Assembly (NCBI GenBank): GCA_017744365.1
Contig: JAGIBL010000012.1
Location: 1 to 51,567 of the forward strand
Length of the DNA stretch: 51,567 nt
DNA from: Nocardioidaceae bacterium
GTDB taxonomy: Bacteria > Actinomycetota > Actinomycetes > Propionibacteriales > Nocardioidaceae
Direction of reading: 5' to 3'
Shown here piece after piece: positions 16,401 through 24,712 of this stretch (the first letter of the stretch is position 1; each line of letters opens with the position of its first letter). The notes under the pieces are model-generated. The model ran no database searches. It worked only from the letters and a program-made list of their open reading frames with translations, and had not been told where the DNA came from. Position numbers and translations under genes: made by a program.

Positions 16401-18596
16401 GCCGGTCAGCTTGAAGTCGGCGCCGAGCTGGTCGTTGACCTTGAGCACGGTGGCGTGGTCGCCGTCCGGGATCTTGTCGTAGAGCTTGCCGCCGTTCTGG
16501 GTCAGCGAGCCCTCGATCAGGTCGATGCCGTCGGGCGCGGAGACGTCCAGGACGCCCTTCGCCGTCTGGGTGAACGAGAGCTTGGCGGGGATGCCGGTCG
16601 CCTTCGCGGCAACGTCGGTGGTGACCTTGTCGCCGCGGGTGTGCATCCCGAGCTCGACGCTGCCGAGCTCGGCGTCCGCGTCGTAGGTGACCTTCATGTT
16701 CTTGTCCTCGTCGGTCACGTTGGTCACGTGGATCTCCGACGGGACGTCGTGAGCCTTGATCGACATCCGTTGCGCCAGCGGGTCCTTCTCGTCACCGTCG
16801 TAGGTCTCGGTGCCGAACGCGACGCCCTGGACGTGGCCGTTGGCCTTGTAGTCGATCTTCTCGGACTTGAGCAGGTCCACGTCGACCTCGGTCGGCACGC
16901 CGGTCACCTCGTAGGTGCTCGCGGTGTACCGCGCCGGCTTGCTGGCGTCCGGGGTGGCGGTGTCGCTGGCCCGGACCAGGTCGATCGGGGCGCTGGCCCG
17001 GTAGGTGATGTGCTGCTTGTCCTTGCCCTGGTGGAGCAGGTCCACGCTCACCTTGGTGGGCAGCTTGTCGACCTCGGCAGTGAAGCGGCGGTCGGCCGTC
17101 TTCTCCACGCCGTCCTGGGTGTAGGCGTTCTTCTGGTCGATGACCGCGTTGACGTGGCTCGGCGTGGTGGACTCCACGGTGAAGGTGTCCTGGTCACGCG
17201 CGCTGGTGTGCACCAGGTGCGCACCGACCTGCAGGTCGGTCGGGAACGGGCTGAACTGGATCGCGCCGGTCATCGGGTTCTTCTCGGTGGGCAGCACGCC
17301 CGCCGAGCCGCCGACCAGGTCCTTGACCGCGAAGGAGAGGGCCGCGGTGCTGCCCATCGCCTTGCTGGTGACGTCCGCGCTGATCTGGATGTCCCCGTCG
17401 ATCGCCTTGAGCGCGTTCTCCAGGGTGAACTTCGCGGCCTGGGTGGTACCCAGGGTGCTGGCGCGGCCGTCGAAGCCGACCTCGATCCGCTTCTTCACGA
17501 ACGGGGTGTCGTAGACGGCGAACACGTGGGCCGGCAGCGGGCCCGAACCGGGCGAGAGCCGCTGCACCAGGAACTTGGCGCCCACGTCCTTGAGGTTGGT
17601 GAAGACACCGAGGTTGCCGGTGACGTCCGGGATGTTGTCGCCGGTGACGTCGGCCGGGACCGGGATGCCCACCGGCAGCGAGATGCTGCAGGCCAGCGGC
17701 ATCGTCGGCGACTGCGCGCAGATCCGGTAGAACGCCGGGGCGAGCAGGTTGATGACCGGCAGGGTGAACAGCTTGGCCTGGATCTGGGCGACGAGCTGGA
17801 GCACGTCGTTGACCGCCTTGAGCACCAGCGGGACCAGCGGCAGCTTGGTCAGCGGGTTCGGCTTGAGCGCGGTCGGGACCACGGTCAGCGCCGGCGGGGC
17901 GGCGGGGGCGGAGACCTCCGGCTGGGTCGCGGGAGCGCTGGTCAGCGCCTGCAGCCGCGGGGTGATCTGGTCGCTCAGGTCGTCGGTGCTGGTCGGCTTC
18001 GGCGCCCGGGCGTCGGTCTTGGGCTGGTCCGCGGTGGTCAGGCTCGGCTCGGAGGTGAGCTCCTCGCTCATCTGTGCCAGCGCCTCGCGGGTCTGGTCCT
18101 CGGCGACCGGCTGCTGCTGCGCGGGAGCCTTGTCGTTGGTGATCGAGTCGTTGAACTCGTCGCGCATCTTCGCCAGCTGGTCCTTGCCGAAGACGATCAT
18201 GTGCAGGCCGACCAGGTAGCTGGCCCGCTTCTGGGCGGTCGGCTCCTCCCCGGTCTTGGCGAGCATCGCGTCGAGCAGGCAGGACTCGAGCCAGACCTGG
18301 GTCTCCTTGCCCATGGCGTGGAAGCCCTCGGCCAGGATGTCGGCCGGCACCTTGTCGAGCTTGGTGAAGTCGGCGAGCCAGGCCGAGTCGGCGAACCGCT
18401 TCGACCACAGCGCCACGAACCGGTCCCGGTTCTCCGGCGTCGCGTCGGGTGTGTCCGGTGGCTCGGCACAGACGGCGACGGGTGCGGCCTGGTCGGCGGT
18501 GGCCGGCGCCGCGGTGACGGCACTCGCGGCGGGCCCGAAGAACCCGATCACGAGGGCGCAAGCAAGAAGGGTGGCGAAAAGCCGAGATACACGCAT
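13446..18596 (-). CDS. Giant secreted repeat protein, function unknown
   Basis: A 1,716-residue exported protein. A Sec signal peptide (MRVSRLFATLLACALVIGFFG, cleavage after ASA or ATA) is followed by a helical region with Cys and then an Ala/Pro/Thr linker. At least 14 degenerate units follow at roughly residues 505-1425, each with a core like x-[LVI]-P-x-[KE]-[VI]-x-[VL] then Y-[DEK]-A and a second strand (examples DKLPTKVSVDLL, TGVPTEVDVDLL, SALPKKVDVTFD, DKVPAEITVTQV, SQIPSSINVNAG). The C-terminal ~200 residues are beta-rich (LTLGFKDASELQLDLGV, DVDINIVNVPTTNIDLNNVIDHF) and end in a Cys-containing tail. No LPXTG motif or C-terminal anchor helix. I do not recognise the family. The ATG at 18596 has GGGG 6 nt upstream; an ATG at 18602 is an alternative. 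Confidence 0.85.
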   Translation of the reverse strand: MRVSRLFATLLACALVIGFFGPAASAVTAAPATADQAAPVAVCAEPPDTPDATPENRDRFVALWSKRFADSAWLADFTKLDKVPADILAEGFHAMGKETQVWLESCLLDAMLAKTGEEPTAQKRASYLVGLHMIVFGKDQLAKMRDEFNDSITNDKAPAQQQPVAEDQTREALAQMSEELTSEPSLTTADQPKTDARAPKPTSTDDLSDQITPRLQALTSAPATQPEVSAPAAPPALTVVPTALKPNPLTKLPLVPLVLKAVNDVLQLVAQIQAKLFTLPVINLLAPAFYRICAQSPTMPLACSISLPVGIPVPADVTGDNIPDVTGNLGVFTNLKDVGAKFLVQRLSPGSGPLPAHVFAVYDTPFVKKRIEVGFDGRASTLGTTQAAKFTLENALKAIDGDIQISADVTSKAMGSTAALSFAVKDLVGGSAGVLPTEKNPMTGAIQFSPFPTDLQVGAHLVHTSARDQDTFTVESTTPSHVNAVIDQKNAYTQDGVEKTADRRFTAEVDKLPTKVSVDLLHQGKDKQHITYRASAPIDLVRASDTATPDASKPARYTASTYEVTGVPTEVDVDLLKSEKIDYKANGHVQGVAFGTETYDGDEKDPLAQRMSIKAHDVPSEIHVTNVTDEDKNMKVTYDADAELGSVELGMHTRGDKVTTDVAAKATGIPAKLSFTQTAKGVLDVSAPDGIDLIEGSLTQNGGKLYDKIPDGDHATVLKVNDQLGADFKLTGFSSAHFDGTASTAVGLGLNPGGQSFEAIADLKDDEAQLDVLARARISALPKKVDVTFDPKNGTATYDADSVIPELTASFEQRDTKMSASAKLTDLPKKIGLAWNTSGETPSVSYDADSRLGSIDLGYTEKPDGLVLHGTISNLPKYMKVSGLDPIVFDARTAADAEPGSSDIGQILFQYGTDGKFESPDTTDDHAYLNTDLKDSTHAELQYSGLSLLSVATTAGQLHATVKNSAPRLFRAFVTTPELTLTGFIDKVPAEITVTQVDNKVTYEASGPIDEIATNLFRKGGDKVAVQIKDVPKQIGLVFDGANAKLEWDAFAKTGLVSAEAHLTGATLHSDRDFDAGLTITGIPVAWDASWANGNVLFNAPGDGIGSIQAQVTNHGEADELEGDHLNASYDEASGELDASLRISKLHKVSFTKLAGETGGGFEAELNMGDQGDFRFGSQIDLKDTTQLKATGEFNHLPSAVKLRSEGGRITYTGDSNPTLTVSVEAGKAAALAATPVPPAVHGVSVRDGAAGPDGADKAVKAFLHLTGLPDKLDLNSPAGTYAVGGYHPSNDTLVVDAKLNKIAPQPLTLLLQQKVPTASPVDFTFGPFLTSTAGDGTHNLSLSYNATQTLGKLTAEATYGNTDDAKLEISQIPSSINVNAGFGANAKTVGIAMSQGIDDITASYKKAGDADFAASVHLGDVPSTVNLQIGRGTADDGTKNVSAPDFTFTASQPGLDIDAVAKAAIADPVDVKAAVALQIEDMGSTVTGQLDGTSLKIGSSPATHKFLLDAAGGVSTDVDLGFEAGPLTNTGSLGVNIDIRKLTLGFKDASELQLDLGVTTGIKGDYDNFTLGIDSDTHISLRDKLRLEIPTPFGDVDINIVNVPTTNIDLNNVIDHFRIASNRLATSWSQTVIDVLAGYCDFDIKFRPHAEGSTSGSSFSLGQPPSDGNPPAWLVTPDPNLLGFSVPDFVVDVVMYFTSPYGHDLGAGLSCHSRI

Positions 18597-18903
18597 GGTC
18601 ATCCCCAAGAAATGTCGATCTGCCCAAGAAAAAGAGCGCACCCGAGTCCCCCACGGGTGGCTCACTGTCGAACCAGGCGCCACTGTGGCGCCGACGCGAG
18701 GAGATCCGCAAGCACCTTCCACGCGCGCCTAGTCCGCCGCCCAGACAGTGCGAATCCGGTCCGAAACCGGACGATCCTCCCCGGGACAGAACGGCCGAAA
18801 CCGTCGCGAAGCCGGGCGCGGCCCATCTGACAGACGCGATGGCCAAATAGTCCGAAAGGACTAGGCGTCCGGGACCGATCGGGCCCGCACTACCCTTCTC
18901 GCC
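18597..18903. promoter_or_regulatory. Divergent intergenic region between the giant repeat protein and fumarase genes
   Basis: This 307-bp gap contains no convincing ORF. It holds a 9-bp direct repeat CCCAAGAAA (18604-18612 and 18623-18631, start to start 19 bp, two helical turns), and two compact hairpins: TCCGGT-CCGAA-ACCGGA (18755-18771) and TAGTCC-GAAA-GGACTA (18848-18863). A further CTAGTCC occurs at 18729-18735. The second hairpin sits about 27 bp upstream of the fumarase -10 box and could be an operator. Confidence 0.45.
18891..18896 (+). promoter_or_regulatory. -10 box TACCCT of the class I fumarase gene (leaderless start)
   Basis: TACCCT is followed by 7 nt and the GTG start of the fumarase. 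No Shine-Dalgarno is present. Confidence 0.55.
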
Positions 18904-20619
<1,716 letters not shown>

Positions 20620-20675
20620 GAACTCCCCCGCGCAGTCGCCCGTTCTCCTGGCACAGTCCACGGAGAGGAACTCCC

Positions 20676-20915
20676 ATGCAGTGCCCGACCGACGGCGCCG
20701 TCCTGGTGATGAGCGAGCGCAACGGCATCGAGATCGACTACTGCCCCACCTGCCGCGGTGTCTGGCTGGACCGCGGCGAGCTCGACAAGATCATCGAGCG
20801 CTCCCTGACGCAGCCCGGCTACTCCGGACCGCCGCCGCAGCAGTACCAGCAGCGGCCGCAGCAGCACCACAAGCCCAAGCGCAAGGAGTCCTGGCTCTCC
20901 GAGCTGTTCGACTGA
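20676..20915 (+). CDS. TFIIB-type zinc ribbon protein
   Basis: A 79-residue protein with a zf-TFIIB zinc ribbon: CPTDGAVL ... YCPTCRGVWLDRGELDKIIE, with the metal Cys at residue 3 and the CPTC pair near residue 24. The Cys corresponding to the second N-terminal ligand is not obvious, so one ligand may differ. The C-terminal half is a Gln/Pro/His-rich linker ending in SWLSELFD. The family is widespread and uncharacterised. Start ATG with GAGAGGA 7 nt upstream. Confidence 0.85.
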   Translation: MQCPTDGAVLVMSERNGIEIDYCPTCRGVWLDRGELDKIIERSLTQPGYSGPPPQQYQQRPQQHHKPKRKESWLSELFD

Positions 20916-20943
20916 GACCCCCGCCCCGGCGGTCAAACCGGGT

Positions 20944-20949
20944 TACGAT
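20944..20949 (+). promoter_or_regulatory. -10 box TACGAT of the 20956 gene (leaderless start)
   Basis: TACGAT is followed by 6 nt and a GTG, with no Shine-Dalgarno. It fixes the start of the secreted protein. Confidence 0.55.
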
Positions 20950-20955
20950 CCGCCG

Positions 20956-23241
20956 GTGAAGCGCTTGGCTGGGTTGTCGGTCGTGGGGGCTCTGGTTTTC
21001 TCGGCACTGGGGGCGGCGCCCGCGCACGCGGACGTTCCTGGCGTCCCGGGTATCACCGTGGACGAGCCGACCGTCGGGCACGTGACCGGCTCCGTCACCA
21101 GCGACCAGCCGTTCGTGATCGTCGGCCTCCAGGCCGATCTGTCGGACCCGCACTCGGTCGATCTCGGCACCACGAGCAACTTCGGTCCGCTGGAGACCTG
21201 GGGGTACGGCGCCACCGCGTCGGTCTACGCCGCCGCCTGCCCGACGGACATGTACGACGCCGAGACCTGCTCGCTCATCGCGCAGAAAGACTTCACCCCG
21301 AAGGACGTGCGCCCGGAGATCTCGCTCAGCGACAGCACAGTCGGACCTGAGGAGTCGGTGTCGGTGACCTCGACGGACCCCGATGGGGGAGGGGTGCTCA
21401 AGGCGACGTGGAGCCCAGCGGGCGGGACGCCGGTCGTGACCGTGCTGAACCTCAACGGCACCACCCCGCTCGAGATCAGCGAAGACGGCGAGGCCGACCT
21501 GGTCGTGTCACGCTGCGCGATCGCCCCCGCCGACCAGTGCACAGCCTTCGCTCCGGCGTTCGGCGCGTTGCGGGTCCACCGGAACCTGGTTCCCTCCGTG
21601 GGGACGATCGATGAGATCAACGCCGGCAACACGAGCTCGTCGTTCACGGTGACGACCGAACCAGCTGGGTCCCCGACGATGAGCTGGCACCTCGAGCGCG
21701 TCGGCGGCGCCGGCCAAATTCCAGGCGAGAGCGCGGTCGACCGTCTCACCGGAACGATCGACGGCTCGAACATCCCGGTCGACGGCCAGTACAAGGCCGT
21801 CGGCACGGTCACGGTCAACGCGGTCGGCTACGGCACCTACACCGACGTTCCCTTCAGCAGTGACGCCTTCACCGTGAACAGATCCGGGTCGCTTCCCGGG
21901 ATAGCGCTGAACCCCGCGACTACGGGGCAGATCACCGGCACGGTCACGAGTCCCGATCAGCCCTTCGTGCGGGTCAGACTGAGCAGCAACGGACCGACCC
22001 AGGTCGTCACCATGACGAACGGGACCGGCAGTTTCACCCTCGACACCTGGGGCTTCGACCCGACCGCCCCGGTCGCCGTCGAGGCGATCGCCTGCCCCGC
22101 CAACGATCCGCTGGTCGAAGCAGACTGCTCGGCGACGAATACCAGCGAGACCTTCAAGCCGAAAGACGTGACGCCCGACGTGTCCCTGAACCACCTGGCG
22201 ATCGGCCAGGGACAGACTGTCACTGCGACGTCCTCCGACCCGACCGGCGGTGGCTTGCTCAAGGCCACCTGGACGCCCGAGGGCGGCGGCATCCCCGTCG
22301 TGACCGAGCTGAACCGCAACGGGAGCAAGGTGCTCAACGTCAGCGAGGGTGTCGGCAATGTCGTCGTGACCCGCTGCTCGTCGGCCGCCCCTTCGGTGTG
22401 CACCGCCTTCGAGTCGCCGATCAGCTTCCCGCTGACCGTCGACCTGCACGGCCCGGTCATCACCTCGATCTCGCGCTCGACGACCGACGGCAGGGTCTAC
22501 CCCAACGTCACCGGCTGGTCGAAGTACCCGTCCTCGATCACGTACACGGTCAACGGCGGCACGTCCGACGTGGTGGCCGTGAAGATCTCCAACGGCACGC
22601 AGAGCACGACGCTGCCGGTGACCGCGAACAAGGCCGTCTGGAACGGACGCATCGCCTCGACCGTCGTCGGCGGCACCTTCACCGTGAGGGCCGTGGACAG
22701 CCTGGGCAACCCCAGCGACGTCGGCACCACCGTCACCGTCGACACGCGGCGCATCGTCATCAAGACCTGGCAGAAGATCGTCACCGCGCGCGCCAGCATG
22801 CCCAGCCGAAACGCCTTCTTCGCCGGTAAGTGCTCGACCCTGCGGCGTCCGGCGCGGACCGTCTGGCCAGGGTCAATCGGCTACTACGCCAACACCAAGT
22901 GCCGGGACCGGCGCTGGGTGACCAGCGGCGTGACCACCGCGCACGCGACCTTCCTGCCCCAGGTCGACAAGATGGTGGACCTGCGGGTGGACACCTACGG
23001 CGCCGCCGCCCGGGTGCGACCGCGCAGCCAGGGCCTGATCCGCTACCTGACCACCTCCGGCTTCTGGGTGAACGTCCGGCCGGTGGCCCGCACCCGCGCC
23101 TGGCACATCGGTCCCACCCGGAGCCCGGGCGGTGTCGTGTTCAAGGACAACTCGTTCGGCTGGAGCTTCGCCGCCTCCGCGGGGAACCGGTACGACGTCT
23201 GGAAGTTCCGGATCGTGCTCCGTTACAAGGGTCTGGGCTGA
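20956..23241 (+). CDS. Secreted beta-repeat protein A (two N-terminal modules), unknown function
   Basis: A 761-residue exported protein: signal peptide MKRLAGLSVVGALVFSALGAAPAHA. Two tandem homologous modules follow, about residues 30-210 and 315-490. Each runs PGI..GxVTGxVTSxQPFV, ETWGY or DTWGF, a Cys pair (ACPxx...DCS or TCS), F(T/K)PKDV(R/T)P, GGGxLKATW and a late R-C. A C-terminal domain (about residues 595-761) begins IKTWQKIVTARASM and contains CSTLRRP, GSIGYYANTKC and NSFGWSFAASAGNRYDVWKF. That domain is shared with the protein at 24713-26476, so the two are paralogues. No catalytic motif was recognised; adhesion or wall association is only a guess. Confidence 0.83.
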   Translation: MKRLAGLSVVGALVFSALGAAPAHADVPGVPGITVDEPTVGHVTGSVTSDQPFVIVGLQADLSDPHSVDLGTTSNFGPLETWGYGATASVYAAACPTDMYDAETCSLIAQKDFTPKDVRPEISLSDSTVGPEESVSVTSTDPDGGGVLKATWSPAGGTPVVTVLNLNGTTPLEISEDGEADLVVSRCAIAPADQCTAFAPAFGALRVHRNLVPSVGTIDEINAGNTSSSFTVTTEPAGSPTMSWHLERVGGAGQIPGESAVDRLTGTIDGSNIPVDGQYKAVGTVTVNAVGYGTYTDVPFSSDAFTVNRSGSLPGIALNPATTGQITGTVTSPDQPFVRVRLSSNGPTQVVTMTNGTGSFTLDTWGFDPTAPVAVEAIACPANDPLVEADCSATNTSETFKPKDVTPDVSLNHLAIGQGQTVTATSSDPTGGGLLKATWTPEGGGIPVVTELNRNGSKVLNVSEGVGNVVVTRCSSAAPSVCTAFESPISFPLTVDLHGPVITSISRSTTDGRVYPNVTGWSKYPSSITYTVNGGTSDVVAVKISNGTQSTTLPVTANKAVWNGRIASTVVGGTFTVRAVDSLGNPSDVGTTVTVDTRRIVIKTWQKIVTARASMPSRNAFFAGKCSTLRRPARTVWPGSIGYYANTKCRDRRWVTSGVTTAHATFLPQVDKMVDLRVDTYGAAARVRPRSQGLIRYLTTSGFWVNVRPVARTRAWHIGPTRSPGGVVFKDNSFGWSFAASAGNRYDVWKFRIVLRYKGLG

Positions 23242-23244
23242 TCG

Positions 23245-23520
23245 TCAGTACGTCGTCAGCGATGCGCTCAGGATCGTGCCGGACTCGGCGACGGTCGTGC
23301 AGTGGAAGTCGCCTCTCGGCTTCACGGTGGTGCCGCGAACCGTCCAGAGTCCGTCCTCCCGTTCGGCTGTCACATCGTCCGCGAACTCAATGCTTCCGTT
23401 CGCCTTGACCAGACGTTGCTTACACGTCGACACGACCTCCTCTCGGGAGGGTGGAGGCGCCTGGTCAGCACCACACGCCACCGAGGTCAGCACACACAGA
23501 ACCACGATCAGGCGGTTCAT
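23245..23520 (-). CDS. Small exported protein, probable lipoprotein
   Basis: A 91-residue protein with an N-terminal hydrophobic segment ending LTSVACGAD (Cys16), a somewhat atypical lipobox because Ser is at -3. The mature part has two further Cys (STCKQRL, FHCTTV) that could form a disulfide and alternating beta strands (SIEFADDVTAEREDGLWTVRGTTVKP). Its start overlaps the stop of the upstream minus-strand gene by 4 bp (ATGA), so it is the second gene of that operon. No family recognised. Confidence 0.72.
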   Translation of the reverse strand: MNRLIVVLCVLTSVACGADQAPPPSREEVVSTCKQRLVKANGSIEFADDVTAEREDGLWTVRGTTVKPRGDFHCTTVAESGTILSASLTTY

Positions 23521-24482
23521 CCGGCATTGACCCAGCTGTCGTTCTGGAAGGCGTCGTCCTGGAAAGCCGAGATGCGGTAGTCGAACCCGTTGGAGTGCCC
23601 GTCCCGTGCTTTCACCACGCTGTGTCCCAGGGAGTCACGCCAATCCCCGTCGCGCCAGACACGACCCGACCATGCGTGGTGAAAGTACTTCGCTCGCACA
23701 TATGGCGAGAGACGCTCGGGACAGACCTGGATGGCGTGGGACACCTCGATCCCTTCGTAGTTGATCCCGATGGACTGGCTCCGACAGCTGCCCGCCTCGA
23801 TGGTGGCGGCCGGCCGGTTCTTGATGACCTCGGTCCCCGCGTAGCCGGCGTCGTAGTCGTGCCGGGACTTCATGCCGGTCAGCCCGCCGTAGGTGCCGAC
23901 GTGATGGCCACTGATCTCGGACGTGTCCATCCGCAGGTACCAGCCGGCGATGCTCTCGGGGACCCGCCTGCGTTCGTAGCATCCCTTCACGTACATCTCC
24001 GAAGTGATGTACAGGCATCCGGCGGAGTAGATCAGCCCAGCGCTGCCCGCCGCGATCGCCTCCGGGGGCCGTACGAGACCCCACGACGGTGCCGCCCGAC
24101 CCGCCGCACCTCGCTCCGGCAACGGCCTGCGTCGCTCGCCCAGGACGTCCGCCTGCATCTCGGCCGCCATCTTGTCGACCTCGGCGTCGGTGACCGGGTC
24201 GTAGGGCTTCACTCCGATCTCCAGCGAACCGTCGGAGGTCTTCCGCAGCGACACCTTGTCGCGCGGCCCGACCTTGGCGTAGAACTTGCGCTCGCCGTGG
24301 CTGTCCTTGAACTCGACCAGCTTGGTCTTGCCCTTGTTGATGGCCTTCTCGCTCTTCACGAGCGACGCGATGTCCACGCCGTGATGTTGCTGCCCACCAT
24401 CTCCGTCCGCAGCGCCGGTGAACAGCAGCGCCGACGCCACAGCCAAGGCCAACCCTCCACCTGCGATTCTCGTTCGACTCAC
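23517..24482 (-). CDS. Secreted protein of unknown function
   Basis: A 321-residue exported protein. The GTG start gives MSRTRIAGGGLALAVASALLFTGAADG, a signal peptide, and has GGAGG 7 nt upstream; the frame is open further but lacks a better start. Residues ~45-105 are Lys-rich strands (KTKLVEFKDSHGERKFYAKVGPRDKVSL). The C-terminal ~170 residues contain four Cys (SAGCLY, KGCYERR, EAGSCRSQ, QVCPERLS) and many aromatic residues (AGWYLRMDTSEISGHHVGTYGG, YFHHAWSGRVWRDGDWRDS), suggesting a disulfide-bonded beta fold. No homologous family recognised. It lies between the two paralogous secreted proteins. Confidence 0.75.
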   Translation of the reverse strand: MSRTRIAGGGLALAVASALLFTGAADGDGGQQHHGVDIASLVKSEKAINKGKTKLVEFKDSHGERKFYAKVGPRDKVSLRKTSDGSLEIGVKPYDPVTDAEVDKMAAEMQADVLGERRRPLPERGAAGRAAPSWGLVRPPEAIAAGSAGLIYSAGCLYITSEMYVKGCYERRRVPESIAGWYLRMDTSEISGHHVGTYGGLTGMKSRHDYDAGYAGTEVIKNRPAATIEAGSCRSQSIGINYEGIEVSHAIQVCPERLSPYVRAKYFHHAWSGRVWRDGDWRDSLGHSVVKARDGHSNGFDYRISAFQDDAFQNDSWVNAG

Positions 24483-24502
24483 TCCGAGACCTCCCTCATC
24501 AG

Positions 24503-24521
24503 GCTGCGAGCACCTCGCAGC
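24503..24521 (-). other. Perfect hairpin in the 5' leader of the 24482 gene
   Basis: GCTGCGAG-CAC-CTCGCAGC is an 8-bp stem with a 3-nt loop, 21 nt upstream of the GTG and just ahead of its Shine-Dalgarno. A second dyad TGGCCG-AAA-CGGCCA is at 24565-24579. They lie in the 230-bp divergent gap, where no other gene is visible. Confidence 0.45.
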
Positions 24522-24664
24522 GCGTGCCCGGTGGACGGTCGACCCGACCGATCCATTACGCCGTTGGCCGAAACGGCCAGGGGAATGTCGAGATCGCACG
24601 CGCCCCCGGCTGACGGAAGTTGCCATCGAGCCGAAAGATGAGGACCAGAACCGGTCCCTCTCGT

Positions 24665-24670
24665 TAAGGT
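24665..24670 (+). promoter_or_regulatory. Candidate -10 box TAAGGT of the 24713 gene
   Basis: TAAGGT fits TANNNT. The nearest GTG codons in frame are at 24686, 24689 and 24713, so unlike its neighbours this transcript would have a leader of about 10-36 nt. Confidence 0.4.
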
Positions 24671-24712
24671 GCCCTGGACGCCACGGTGGTGTCTGGATGG
24701 GGTGCGGGTGCG

